Shown piece after piece: positions 47,791-60,696 of a DNA stretch of 64,000 nucleotides. Numbering within the stretch: position 1 is the stretch's first letter; each line of letters starts with the position of its first letter. The notes beneath the pieces are model-generated. The model was not told where the DNA came from. It saw only the letters and a list, made by a program, of their open reading frames with translations, and searched no databases. The stretch is from the NCBI RefSeq assembly GCF_022682495.2, contig NC_071387.1, positions 195,650,143 through 195,714,142 on the forward strand. The letters run 5' to 3'. This DNA comes from Desmodus rotundus. Its lineage: Eukaryota > Chordata > Mammalia > Chiroptera > Phyllostomidae. The translations under genes and the position numbers were made by a program.

Positions 47791-49054
47791 AATAACATTA
47801 TGTGACAAAATGAACGCTTTAATATAAAGGACACTAGCATGAAATGAGCCTAACAGTTGCAATGGAACAGGAAAGACAACTTATTTCTTTAGCAGTTACT
47901 TGAAGCTTTATGTTCTTTCTATACACTTATAGCCTCCTTTCCTCGTCAGCAATAAGCCAGGGACTTCAAGTTACTTTTCCCAAAGTTACTGGGTGGTGGT
48001 AACAACTCCTGATAACAGATTTGCTTTTCCTAAGCAAAGTGAAACCAACTTCACAAATAATGCAAATACTGCTAGTTGTTCAATGAAGTAGATAAAATAA
48101 GAGATCAAAAAACAAACTCTGCTAGAACTCACTATAAAATTGAGGATTTGAACCCACATGCACCCTGAATTTCAGTTACTCCTGATAACATGATAAAATA
48201 GCAACACACTTTTGCTATGGAAATAGGATATGCCCTAAACCTATATTCATCTTAAAATATAGAGAACGAAGGGTACCAAACTACCTTATAAGAAGAGTGC
48301 CTTGAATTTGCCTGTCTTCTAATTGCAGTTTTTTTCATTCTGATGGCACTCATGCAAATGTATATGGACAAATATCCTATCATTTTTAATCTGGTTAGAT
48401 GCTATTGATTGCACATTTACATAGTAAACTCTTTTAGAGTTAACTACATCATTTTATTCCTTATTTAATATAAGAAACTATGTTTGAAATGTGCAAACAG
48501 TTGAGAGAAAGGTGTACTGAAGGAAATATTCTGCAATTAATATTTCTCATAGTATCTATACCATGGTTACATGAAAAGTAAAATTATTAATTTTAAGTGC
48601 TTGGAAAGAAAATAGAAATGAGCCTAATTTGTAGGAAAACATCATTAGGAAATGTTGAGGTTAATTCTGAAAATCTAAGTGTAAATAAGTTTTCTTTCAT
48701 CTTAATGCATTGTTATTTCAAGTAAGTGTGATGACTTGTCTCGACAGTAAATTAGGTGGTTCTCGAATCTTCTTTGGACTGTTCCTCTTCTTTGTTTCAA
48801 ATCTATCAGAAAGTTTTGTCTGTGCCTTATATCATTCTGGAAGCTCTCTCCACCACCCTATTCCCACTGGCACTGGGCTAATGTTAATGCTCATTTTCTC
48901 TGCACTTGGGTTCTCATATTCTGAACTCCCTTCTCACTATCCCCGACTTCGCTGCCAGTGGGATTTGGGGGGAAGGGAAATACAGTCATGCCTGGGCAAC
49001 TCACATCTGCCATGGTCTTCCTGTAGCTCCCTTGAAGTAGAATGCTTTCTGGCA
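47791..49054. other. Unassigned AT-rich DNA
   Basis: No repeat or gene recognised; 48700-49050 is slightly GC-richer and may belong to the following L2. Confidence 0.5.
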
Positions 49055-49150
49055 ATATAGTCCAGACTTTTTGTGATCTTGCGCCCACTTATTTCTCAGA
49101 CTCATCCCTTGTCACTACTGTCTACAAAAACTCTCTCCTCCGGCTTTACC
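49055..49150 (+). mobile_element. L2 LINE fragment (weak)
   Basis: TTTTTGTGATCTTGCGCCCA followed by CTTATTTCTCAGACTCATCC resembles the L2 segment coding around the ORF2 end. Confidence 0.4.
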
Positions 49151-50749
49151 GAACCACCTGTTGTTGTTGCATGGATTTTCAGAGCCCTGCGAGCTCCATC
49201 TATTGGTGCCACTGCCACCACCATTCCCCCCTTAACTCAACACCAAAATATCCACTCCTTCCTCTTTTTCCACTTGAATTTTTCTACAGTTTATACTTAA
49301 CATGGATACATTTTCATTTAAAAAATGTAAAAACATTTAGTTTGTTCATCAGAAATTAATGTATCCATATTAAAGCTTCTTTCATTTCCCATTTCAGAAT
49401 GATTAAAACACTAATATTACGTGACACTCGCTCTTATCCAAAGTCACTGATTTTCTCCCAGCAATCAAGCAGAGAAAAAATGAAGGGCTTACCTTGAATT
49501 AAGCACTTACTCCTCTGCTGTTTTCTAGATGCTGAATAAATGGCTAACGGGCATCTGCAGGTATTGCATTTGGAAATCATTCTAATGTTTCCAGGAAATT
49601 CTTACAGTTGGAGATACTGTTTGTTCATTTCATACCCTAAAAGTCTTGAACAATACTGGCTAGGTGCTAGTGCTCATATAATTTATGATTACAGAATGAA
49701 ATATGTCAAATAATTAAGAATAAAACTTAATTTTTATTTTTCAGTGTTATTTAGAAAATTTTCATCAAAATGACAAAATGTAATATTCAGTTAAACAATT
49801 ACCCTTAGTCATAGTCCTGCTTAAATTTTGTAAATATTAATATACAACTCACTCCAACAGCAACACTCCAACAGCCTGTGTATTAGGTACTTTGTTAGTT
49901 GTCTGGGGAACTTAGATGAATGAAACACTGACTTTATTTAATGTGTTTTCATACAATGAGTGGGTGATAAAGCAAAAAGTGGTATTATTAACTGCATTCT
50001 GTGCTAACTACTATTTAATCTTCCAATAAAATATTATAGGTAAATTTAATAATCATGCTTTCATCTTATTGTATGTGTGTAAATAATTTGAATACACTCA
50101 AATATATGTTGTGTTGTGGAAATATAATTTTATGTGTAAAAATTTGTGGCCATAAAGGTTGTTTAGTTAATACTTTTAGATTGATTGAAAATATTACTTA
50201 TGTGAATGAATAGTTTATGACACTATAATCCTTCCTTTCAGCTGCACTGTAGATTTTTTGCTGCACTACAACAGCAAAAAGGGTAAATAAATCAGATTAC
50301 ATAGTTTGTATCAACCTACTTGTTATATGCAAAAAACAGAATACATAATTATAATTTTCTTATATTTTCCAGTAAACCACATCACTATAGTTAAAATCTG
50401 AGTTACAGCAAAACAAAATGTTAATTAAAGTAATTTGTCAAAATTATATTATGTTATGAGGTTTTTCAAAAAATTTATGTTATTGAAAATTTAGACATAG
50501 TGTAGATTTACAGATTTGTTTTTCATACTTCAGATGAGGCACCAACTCGCCAAGAACTGTATACAGGTCCACAGTCCCACTGCCCACTCTGACTGCATCA
50601 CATGACCCGAACTTTTCATTCTTCCATTGAAATGGTTAATAAGTAGCAACTGTGCAGGTTCTCCTCTCTGACCATTACCAATTGATGAAAATTGTTGAAA
50701 GGCCTGTATGTAAGGATATTTTCTGCAAATTCTCCCAACATGATTATGA
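49151..50749. other. Unassigned AT-rich DNA
   Basis: A short imperfect repeat ACTCCAACAGCA near 49850-49876. Nothing else recognised. Confidence 0.5.
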
Positions 50750-51225
50750 TTTTCATAATGTTGCTATAACAAATTACCCCCAATTTAGAAGCTCAGAACA
50801 CAGACATTAACTCACAGCTCAGTAGGTCTGAGGACCAGCTTGCCTAGGTCTCAGAAGGACACAAACCAAGGTGTCAGCAGGGAAGTGTTCCTTCCTGGTG
50901 AGCTCCAGAGGAGGGTGTACTTCCAAATGTGTGCAAGTGGTTGCTAGAATTTACTTCTTGTGGTTGTAGGGTTAATGAAAGTCCCAGTTTCCTTGTTGGC
51001 TGTTAGCCAAGGATCTGGATCCTTCACAGCTTCTAGATTCTGCTAGCCTTTCGTGACTTCTGGACTTATTTCTCCCTCTTAAAACCAGCGAGAGATCTAG
51101 TCCCTTTCATCTCCCAATTCTCCCCAGCTTCCTATCTCTGACTGACTATTTGGTCTTTCTCTTTGTTTTTTAAGGGCTCATGTAATTACATGAGGCTCAC
51201 TCAGACTGAATAACCAGGAAACAGA
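50750..51225 (-). mobile_element. MaLR (MLT1-type) LTR
   Basis: Minus-strand LTR: TGCTATAACAAATTACCCCC, AAGGTGTCAGCAGGGAAGTG, TTCTTGTGGTTGTAGGGTTA, TTGTTGGCTGTTAGCCAAGG, then GGGCTCATGTAATTACATGA. Near full length, diverged. Confidence 0.75.
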
Positions 51226-53247
51226 AAACCTCTGGCAGACTTCGACAATTGTCAGACACATTGAACAATGTTCTTTCTTCTTCTTCTTATAGAAAGCATA
51301 CTGAATAAATGAACTGTAAATACTGAGTGCTTTTACTGCATTATCATATAATGGTGTCTCTCCCAAAGAAAGAATGCAAACAAAGGAAGAAAACAAAAAC
51401 AATTTCATTACAGTCTCTTTCATCTCCCCCACTCTCTTAGGTATTTTCTTGTTGCTTTAAGTTGCTATTAAACATACAACTTCTGATTAATGCCATGATA
51501 ACAGAGAAAATAAAATAGTATATCTTTCTTAAAAATTGTAATTAAGATAAATTTGAGCAAACATATTTGAACATGTATAATATTTATGTATCTAAATTTA
51601 GTAGCATTTTGTTATTCATTCAAAAACAGTAATTCTATATTAGAGGCTATCTAACAACAAAAGTTAAGGCATGTGATTTTATATTTTTCGTGATCTTAGC
51701 TCTTGAACTTTAAAAAAATGCCACCCATGTTGATGACTTTGGGAAGTCATTTTGTAATGTAACCAGAAAATCAAAAGTGCTTTTTTACTTCTCGGTTCTC
51801 TAGTCTGGATGGCGTAGTGTAGATGATGAGTAATAAAAATAAATGAGATTCAAAGCAATTATTGTCCAAACTGCTTGGCATTGGAAGTCATTTGGGAACA
51901 TTTAGGACTCGGAACCAAATAAACGTACTATTATATAAAATATGACAGTCCAATGCATAACAGTAATCCCTGAATTTCAAGGGTAAATCACATGGCTATA
52001 ATAATTTAAAATCCGTGAGCATTTATTATAGAGTATACTGCACAATGTAAATATAAAACTGGCTATATATCCTCCAATAACACATTGATTTTCATCTATT
52101 TCAGTAATGGAATAGAGGTAATCATTCTTCGTGAGGTATGTGTGTAAAGATACGTCAAGTTGTAAAGAACTTACTAAGTACCTCTATTTAAACACTTCCA
52201 TGTTTAAAATATTCAAACTGTGTCTACAGTATTCCAGGGGCATTTTATTATAAAATATTTTCAATGTAACATTTATTATGATGTGAAAATTCTAGCAGTT
52301 AATACATACTTATGAATTTAAATTTGTCAGAGTCAGATGCAAAGTTGTCTTTATTTGAAAGTGAGATCTAGGAGACAGAGTAATGTTTCAAATAATACAA
52401 TAGTACTGGTATGTACTGATAACACATATTCTTCAAACAACACAAAACAACAAAATTGGTAGACACAGCAGGACACTGGTAAGAAGAGTTTAGCTATACT
52501 AACTAGCTGAGAAATCGAAGAAACACTATTGCTGGCTGGAAATACCACGTGAAATGTCTAGGCACTAAAGAAATTGTGGAGATCTTCATGATCTGGAAGG
52601 TTCTTCAATAACCTTAATGGCCTCTCACATTAAGAGTCTCAAATATCACTAAGTGGCTGCTGTGATACAGATGGGGGAAGGGAGCACCACCAAATGGGAG
52701 GGTCTAATATCTCTGCCTAAATCCTTCCTGATATCTTCACCAAAAAACAAAAGACTTAGTCTGAAGTAAGGCTGTCCTTAAAGCATTTTAAGGCCAGTTT
52801 TAAGGTCCTTAAATGAGAAGTGAAAAAATAATTTCATTTGAAGATAGAACTTGGTTAACCATAGGTGTATATTGCAAATCCTAAGGAAATTATAAAGAAT
52901 TGTAAAAAATGTAAAAGTAATGTCAAAAGAGAAGATAAGTGGTGTAGTAGATAATGGCTATTTAACATAAAATAAGTCAGTGCAAGAGTACACAAAGAAG
53001 AGATGAAATGAGTAGAGAAGAGCTAGCAATCTGGTCTATTTTTAATTCAAATCTATCTATAATCACATTCAAATGAACAGCTCCAATATGGCTTTCTAAA
53101 GACTGCAATTGTTATCTGGATCAGATAACAGGATCAAATTGTATATTGTCAATAGGGAATAAAATTCACATATAATAGAGATTGGTTAAAAGTAAAAAAG
53201 AAAATAAAACCATACCACACAATAACTCCTTCTCAAGAAAAGACTAG
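51226..53247. other. Unassigned AT-rich DNA
   Basis: No named repeat. No coding signal. Confidence 0.5.
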
Positions 53248-53450
53248 CTCTGGCTGGCATAGCTCAGTGGATTGAGTGCAGGCCTGCGAATCAGAGGGCT
53301 GCCGGTTTGATTCCCAGAGTAGGGCACATGCCTGGGTTGCAGGCCATGTCCCCAGTAAGGGGGCACATGAGAGGCAACCACACATTGATGTTTCTATCCC
53401 TCTCTTCTTCCCTCCCCCTCTCTCTAAAAATTAAAAAAATATTTTTAAAA
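53248..53450 (+). mobile_element. VES tRNA-SINE (bat)
   Basis: The best-preserved VES copy: CTCTGGCTGGCATAGCTCAG head with A-box-like TAGCTCAGTGG (53260-53270), B box GGTTTGATTCC (53304-53314), CACATGCCTGGGTTGCAGGC, GAGAGGCAACCACACATTGA and a CT-rich then AT-rich tail. Transcribed by RNA polymerase III in principle and mobilised by L1. Confidence 0.93.
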
Positions 53451-54559
53451 CAGCATATTAATATCAATAAATGCAGAATCACAATAAATAATATCAATAA
53501 ATAATATTATCAGAAATAAAATAGGACATTATTACATCTTCCTGGTCAATTCTCCAAGAAGACATAATGACCCTCAATGTATATCAGACTGGTATTCATA
53601 AATATAAATGAGACTAAAATGGACATTATTAAAACAAGTAAGTAGATCTAAATTATAAATGGAGGTTTCAACAATCCTCATAGTAACTGATAGAACAGGT
53701 AGACAAAAAAATCAGTACTATTGTAGAAGACTTGAACTCTATCAACAAAAGTCCTAATTAACATTTCTAGAACAATTCACCCAGCAAGTTCTTTTTATTT
53801 CATTATGTTTCTCATATGAAAATTTTCATTAAGAAAAAAGTATTTTTGGTATGTAATTAAATCTCTAATTTAACATTTTTTTTATTTTTGTTTTTGTTGC
53901 GTTACTAAGATTGTCCAGGTACAGCATCTGTTAACTGTGAATATTTTGTATCCATTATTTAATAGTTATGCCTCTTGTATAATGCCTCTTGTATATGTTC
54001 ATTGAGTAAGTATATGTATAGTAATCAAGAATTGTGTCAGGCTACAATATGTTGAAAGCTAGAACAAAAAAATAAATAAACTTGCCTCATGAAGCTTGCA
54101 GTTAAATGGGAATCTCAGGTATTTGTCAAATAATCATACAAAAATTTAATTCCAAACTATGATAGGTTTCATCAACAATGCTGAACTGAGAGATGTAAAC
54201 TCTTTTCTTAAATACTGTTACACATATCTGGTGCATAAGTTCAAAGTCATGACTAACTTGAATGTTATGGCTTAACATTAGTCACGTAAAAATGCCTATG
54301 TGCCCAATATATGTAACAATATTTAAGAAGAGTGTTTGTATCTCTCAGATCAGCCACAACCTCCATCAAGTTAAGAAAATACATAGGGAGTTTTGACAAC
54401 TTATTGCAAGGGGCATGTGACTAACAGTTCGATTTTAGAGAAGAACTACTGTTAACTAGAAGTATCAGACACAAGATGGCATTATTTGCAAGCTCCAGAC
54501 ACAAAGAAAACAACGTGTATAGGAGAACCTAGGGCTCTGTGCCTGTCTCACAGCCCAGG
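53451..54559. other. Unassigned AT-rich DNA
   Basis: Holds a perfect 14-bp tandem repeat ATGCCTCTTGTATA (53968-53981, 53982-53995). Nothing else recognised. Confidence 0.55.
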
Positions 54560-54870
54560 AAGGGGAATGATGTGTGAGTGTATTACCTAATGCTGTGTAA
54601 AAACCACCCCAGAATAAATGGCCTCTAACGATACCTATGTATTTTCTAACAGTTTACAGGAGTCAGGAATCAGAGTGTGACTTAGCTGAGTGCCTCTGTC
54701 TCAAGGTTGATGCTGATATTTTGTCGTCAAGCCATTGGCCAGTTAGGGCTATGGTCACAGCTAAGCACTCAAGGGGAGGAGGGGCGATAAATCCACTAAC
54801 AAGCCCGTCGTATAGTTGCTGGCAGGCTCAGTCCCTTGACACATGAGCCCCTTCTAGGACTGCCACACCA
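54560..54870 (-). mobile_element. MaLR (MLT1-type) LTR fragment
   Basis: Minus-strand: ACCTAATGCTGTGTAAAAAC, CAGGAATCAGAGTGTGACTT, GTTGCTGGCAGGCTCAGTCC, CATGAGCCCCTTCTAGGACT. Truncated and diverged. Confidence 0.7.
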
Positions 54871-56988
54871 CAAGGCACAACGTTTGGTGAGCAAATCCAA
54901 CAGAGTGTTAGAGAGCATCCAAAATGGAAGCCAGTCTCTTTACAGCCTAATCTTAGAAGTGGCAACTGTAAGAAAAGCAATTCATTTGTATTTGCTCTTG
55001 TTCTTGTTACTGCTATTGTGTTATTGAATTTATTCTGCTGCAGCATTATCAAATCTGATCACCTATTTCCACTGAACCTTTACATTGAGTGGTAAAATTA
55101 GGACATGCTGTCTTTGAACACTGTGTCTCACTGGAATCCCTTGGGGATTCTTGTTAAGAATTTAGGTTTTTCTGCACCACATAAGCACAAAATGGGGACC
55201 TGGAATACGCATTTACAAAGAAACCCAAGTGATTTTTCACTCACACTCAAGTTATATATTGCAAAATTCACAGAGGTAGCTTGCGAATTGAAGTTACATT
55301 CCCAATGGTATTTCTATTGTACACTTAATTTAAATTCTAGGAAATATCTAGTTCTAATTTATTTGAAACCAATTGACTTTATTTATTTACTAATAAAATT
55401 TACATTTACTTCTTAGTGTATTTGTTCTTGCTTAATTTATTAAAAGGATTTTTAGTGTGGATACATTAATCATTCCTTTCATTTTAATTAATTATAAACT
55501 AGATTCCAAAAACTGGTATGTAATTTTATTAAAATTAATCATAATAAAGTTAAAATAATCACATTTAGGGATGTGAAATTCCTTCTACTGTGGATGAAAT
55601 TTCAATTGCTATTTACATAATTCAAAGTATAAATGTAATTACATACCAAACCCTGATACTGTTAACTGTTTCTTCTGCTCCAACACTGTGGTAATTTTAC
55701 ATATCACATTTACATATAAGGAATATGAGCTTTGGGGGCTCAAAATGACTGACAATGGACACATATAAACCACTTCTTTCTAAAATCACATGGAAATTAC
55801 AGAATAATCACCAAATGAAGTAAATAAACCAAATAAAAACATAGACATAGTGAAAACCCAAGAAGACTCCCTTGTAGGAATAAATTTTGAGGTATTCCTG
55901 GAGAATATAGAGTCAACAAGATCAGATTGACTGTAGAGGACAAACAATCTGAATTGGCCACAACCCAGAGTAGCCAAAATTAACAAAAAAAACAATAACT
56001 TCAAAATAGGGATATTTCAATCCCCCCCAAATGCATCATGAGATTGGGAAAGACAATCTGGAGAACTATATGAGGTTGTCGCATAGTCAAGTACGAAATT
56101 CATGAATGATGTGCTAGTTATCTCTTGCCCTTTCCTGTGTCTGTAGCACTTGTGGCAGAATAAATTTGCAAGGATACCTCTCAAAAGACATGGAGTGAGT
56201 TGGGTTCTTAGAAAGGGTATTGCAGCTGAAGAGACACTGGCAGGTGCTCAGGACAAGTACTGGTCATTACAATAGGAAAGTCCTTTCAGTCCTAGTTTGC
56301 AGAGAAGCTGGACCACACTCAAATTTATAATTACAACCAAAGCTGGGAATCACGTAATTAAAACTGCATCCACTATTTGGGAAAGAAAAATATTTATTGT
56401 GCTGAGTGATTAAAAAGAAGCGCTATAAATTGTTAATATTTATCAATGTTAACTAATATTATAAATTAATACACTCACTGTGAGAAGATAGATATGAATG
56501 AACTTTATATATCATTGTATAAATTATAGATGTTTCTAAGAATATGATTCTAACAGATCTGAGACTGTTACATGTATGGTTATGATACAATTATGATAAA
56601 TTAGCAGAGTTGGAGGATAAATATGGAGTGCATATTAATAGCAAAGAAAGAATAATATTTTTTGTTTTTCAGAATTAACTATTGTATTAAGATAAACAAA
56701 ACCCAATATTGTTAGAGCTGAATATTGGGAAAACTAGAAAAAATATGACTTTACTGGTCATAGTTTGAACTCTACATGTTACCCTGTGTCCAGACTGGTG
56801 GCAGAATTCATCGTTCATTAGAACATCGATCCCCATGGATAGAGGTAAACACATACACACACACATAGTTATTATCATTTTTTTAAAGTACAAACTAAGC
56901 TTGCATGCTTTTCATTAATCTTACTAAACCAGCACCGGATCCTCAAAAAGTAGTCTCACTCTCAGTAAGTTGAAGTAGCTGTCATTCC
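54871..56988. other. Unassigned AT-rich DNA
   Basis: No repeat or gene recognised. Confidence 0.5.
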
Positions 56989-57007
56989 AAAGAAAATAAG
57001 CAGACAG

Positions 57008-57214
57008 ACACTGAAGTTAAGAGCAATCTAACAATAGCCAGAGGGGAGTCGGGAGGGGACAGTAGGGAAAGGGGTTTTCAGGAACTACTATAAAGGACAC
57101 ATGGACAAAATCAAGGGGGAGGGTGGAAGCAGGGGAGGGAGGTGAGTTTGGCCAGGGCGTAGAGGGGTGGGAAGAAAATGCAGACAACTGTAATTGAACA
57201 CCAGTAAAAGAATA

Positions 57215-57249
<35 letters not shown>

Positions 57250-57274
57250 ATATTTTTTTTTAAAGAAAGAAAAA
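57008..57274 (+). mobile_element. L1 3' end, 5'-truncated, with 19-bp TSD
   Basis: Only the 3' UTR is present: AATAGCCAGAGGGGAGTCGG, GGACACATGGACAAAATCAA, a G-rich run, then AACTGTAATTGAACACCAGT and an (AAAT)n tail. Target duplications AAAGAAAATAAGCAGA(C/G)AG at 56989-57007 and 57275-57293 differ at one position. Same 3' UTR type as 33400-33655. Confidence 0.92.
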
Positions 57275-57293
57275 AAAGAAAATAAGCAGAGAG

Positions 57294-58079
57294 GAAGACA
57301 ATGTTCTATTTGCAGGAGTTTTAGAAAGAATGTCCATCAGGAGCTCTGCGGTTGGACACATACACACATATATCTATTCCCTTTAACTAGAGCAGGGCAG
57401 AGTGAACCAGTTTTCCTGATCTGAAATGTGAAAGGGCGGGTATTTTATTTCATTTCTTCCTGGTTCTTCTACCTGAAAAATGGCTCCATTTTTGACAAGC
57501 TGCCACTATAGACAGCCTTGTCAGAGTGCATGGCTGTTCCAGCAAATGACTTTGATTATTCTATTCCCTGATGCTGTGAAAATCAAGTAAAAAAATATAC
57601 GTTTACATATGTATGAATAGTTTCTTTTTACCAGAAGAGAAAAATGCCAGAAACCTTTCTCTCCAAAGAACAAAAATCCCTTCCTAGGGAGGAAGTGAGA
57701 TAAGAAGCCCAAGCACCCTTATTTTATTGGGGTAAAGGATTTAGCAAGTAACTAATAATCTCCTGTTTGAAATTTGAAAGCTACCTTCTGTCTTTTTTCT
57801 TAATTTAACCTATATTTCACATAAAATACATAATCTATTTTTAAATTTTTGAAATTGAGTCTTTTAAAAACAACAATGACCAAAAAACAAGGTTTTACAA
57901 CAGGCTTTTTGAAAGGATTAAATATGATAAGGCTTTGAATTTCAAGAGTTTAAGATTGATTTTTTAAAATAAATTTATATAAATTCCACAGTCCACAAAA
58001 GAACCTGCCCCTAAGGCAGCGCTTAATAAACCATTGTGAATGAATGAATGGTAATTCATGTTCAGTTAGGCTGGGCACA
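57294..58079. other. Unassigned DNA
   Basis: AT-rich; GTGAATGAATGAATGG near 58038. Nothing else recognised. Confidence 0.5.
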
Positions 58080-58223
58080 TGGACAGAGAGAAACATCAAT
58101 TCGTTGTTCCACGTATTTATACATTTATTGACTGATTCTTATATACGCCCTGACCAGGGCTCAAATCTGCAACTTTGATGTGTTGGGACCACGCTCTAAT
58201 CAACTGAGCTGTCTGGCCAAGGC
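58080..58223 (-). mobile_element. Bat tRNA-SINE, second type
   Basis: Complement of the SINE type seen at 28917-29104: GAGAGAAACATCAATTCGTT, CGCCCTGACCAGGGCTCAAA, CTAATCAACTGAGCTGTCTG, GCCAAGGC. Inserted just beside the next VES copy. Confidence 0.82.
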
Positions 58224-58243
58224 AGTCAGTGTTAAACTATTTT

Positions 58244-58450
58244 TGTTTTAAAGATTTTATTTATTTATTTTTAGATAGAGGGGAAGGGTGGGAGAAAGAG
58301 AGTGAGAAATATCCATGCGTGGTTGCTTCTGGCACGCCCCCTACTGGGACCTGGCCTGAAACCCAGATATGTGACCTGACCTGGAATGGAACTGGCGACC
58401 TTTTGGTTCACAGGCCCGTGCTCAACCCACTGAGCCACACCAACCAGGGC
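58244..58450 (-). mobile_element. VES tRNA-SINE (bat)
   Basis: Minus-strand VES: AAAGATTTTATTTATTTATT, CCCTACTGGGACCTGGCCTG, CCACTGAGCCACACCAACCA, GGGC. Near-matching duplication CAGTGTTAAACTATTTT (58227-58243) and AGTGTGAAACTTTT after 58450. Confidence 0.92.
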
Positions 58451-58477
58451 AGTGTGAAACTTTTCTTTAACTTTATA

Positions 58478-58518
58478 TGTATAATATATATGTGTGTGTG
58501 TATATATATATATATATA
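58478..58518. repeat. TA/TG microsatellite
   Basis: TATAATATATATGTGTGTGT followed by (TA)n. Confidence 0.9.
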
Positions 58519-59689
58519 AAGTTAATAGATAAAAAGTCATAGTGTGTGAAAAATAGTAAGAACTATTTGAATATTTCAACTTGTTACTGTTTTTGCTGTT
58601 ATACATTTTATTTAAACCATAAACATTTTAGATTTATCTCATGCTTAAAGTTCCTAAGATAAACAATATATCATATAATCACTAATTCACATAATATTTT
58701 TGTTATTCACTATTAGCCATTAAAGAAGGTATAAAAGTAAAATTTCTGTAAATTAGTCACATAGAAACTAATTGACAGTGTACTTCTTAAAATAAATTTT
58801 TGTTAATAAGCAAGATAAGTTATAGCAACTTAGTAATATTTATACAATGTAATATTGTGGCTGAATTCTATATGATAAAATAAAATTTAAAATATTATAA
58901 AATCATTTGTAAATTGAGGAAAATTAATATCTTTTCTTAAGTTAAAAAGAAAATAGAGTAAGGGCATATGCATACTTAAATATTCACAAATGAAAATATT
59001 TGGAAGGCAATTGAATCTGGATTCTAATAACACATTATATAAGTAAATGCATCTATTTATAAGGTGTTATTAAGGTACATTAAATGCATCAAACCCTTAT
59101 TTTTATGATTTAGAAGTTGTCTGTGAAGTAACAGAAAAGCTCACATTATGCACGTGAGGGAGAAGGAGCTGACTCAAAGCTCAAGAATAAAAAGTAAGTT
59201 ATTTAAGATCTACATGAGGATGAAGAAATGCCAAGCAGCATGTAATCTTTGCTACCACAGAGGTGATAATTATTATGGGACTAAAGACGGATAGAAAATA
59301 GTTTATGCTGGGGGATTTAGTAAGGCTTTAGAATGAAGGTGGGAACATCTGAAGTGAAACTGGAGAGGATAACATGAGAGGCAGATATTGGAGTGAAGTA
59401 GGTTAACCAGCTGTAAAATGCAGAATACTCAAGGAAGAAATGCATACATTCAGAAAGCATGTTGGGGAAGCGAAAATAATTGTGTTGAGAATTTTTTGGT
59501 GCTTTTTAGTATGGTTTCTAGTTGTTATAAAATGCTCTTAAATGGTGAAATATTCCCCCCCCCCCCACTGGATAGGAGCACAGACTAATTATAATCATTA
59601 ATACAGAATGTGTTAATGTGGATATGGCCACATTTGAAGTGTCCTTAAACACGTATTAGTTAATTAACATCACATATGAAAGTATAAGC
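58519..59689. other. Very AT-rich unassigned DNA
   Basis: A run of about 14 C at 59556-59569. Nothing else recognised. Confidence 0.5.
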
Positions 59690-59830
59690 TTCATTTTACA
59701 GATGAGGAAGAAAGACCAGAGAGGGTAAACTACTTGCCCAAGCAAACACGGCCATTGACAGGCAGTACTATTAATTTAACCTAAACAGGCTGGTCTCAAG
59801 TCTGTGTTCTTAATGGTTACACCATATATA
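59690..59830 (-). mobile_element. MIR SINE
   Basis: CTTCATTTTACAGATGAGGA, GAGAGGGTAAACTACTTGCC, CAAGTCTGTGTTCTTAATGG: complemented MIR in the right order. Confidence 0.85.
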
Positions 59831-60089
59831 CTGCTCCTCCAAATTTTAAGGATGAAGTCATAGAAAAAATATAACAGCATTCCAAATTCTCATGATTTTT
59901 CCACATAAGAGTAAGAATTCAAGTTATGCCATTCGTATAAAAATTTACTTTTTCCAAGAATATCAAGCTTACTAGACATTGTATAACTATTATTACATAT
60001 TTGTTCTCAATATTTTTTCTCTGTTATGTTCTTACAATTGAATATGTAATGTGAGTTGAAAATGACAAACTGCTTTTCTGAAGAGTAGG

Positions 60090-60600
60090 TGTTACCTGGC
60101 TGCAGTTGCCCTGCCCTCCTGTAGAGGCCGCCCTTGGTGCTGCTTGAAAGGTGTGGGTTTTCCAGTGTCTCTTTGCTTAGGCCTTGGTTGGGTGGCTCTT
60201 TGTCAGTGGGCCCTGAGTGTGGGCAGCTTGCTGTATGCAGGGATCAGGGCATGGGAGGGCAGGGAGTTGAAGGAGCACCAGGGGAGTTACCCACCTCAGG
60301 CGAGATGGGGACAGGGGAGGTTCTTACAGTGAGTGCACACAAAGACAGTAAGATAAGTAGATGGAGGAAAAAGCCCTCCTCCCCTCTTCTGGTACAGATT
60401 GGGGGTGGGACCAGGCAAAGGCAGACCTTGCCATTTTGTCCTGGTCTTGCTGAGGAGATGGGCTTTGAGACGAGAGTCTGCCATTCTCCCAGATAACGCA
60501 GCAACTGAATTAAACCTCTTTCCCTTTCCACCAGCTTTTGCCTCATGAGTTTGGTTTTTGTGGTGACTGGCAGCTAAATGCACTTTTTTGTTCAGCAACA
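60090..60600 (+). mobile_element. ERV-type LTR, unclassified
   Basis: A GC-rich island of about 510 bp, TGTTACC... to ...TTCAGCAACA. Its 3' end has an LTR-like AATTAAA poly(A) signal (60508) followed by CCTCTTTCCCTTTCCACCAG and GGTTTTTGTGGTGACTGGCA. The longest frame (120 codons, 60134-60496) has no similarity I recognise and is probably spurious. No target duplication at these edges, so the limits are uncertain. Confidence 0.5.
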
Positions 60601-60696
60601 TATATACAAATAAGATTGGTTCAAGTAATTCATCTTTCCATCTCCAGCTTCATGGAAAGTATTTATTGATAAAGAAGGTAGTTTCTTCCAGAATTT

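Noticed and set aside
60134..60496. A 120-codon frame as a gene
   Set aside because: Opposite-strand frames of similar length overlap it and the context is LTR-like.
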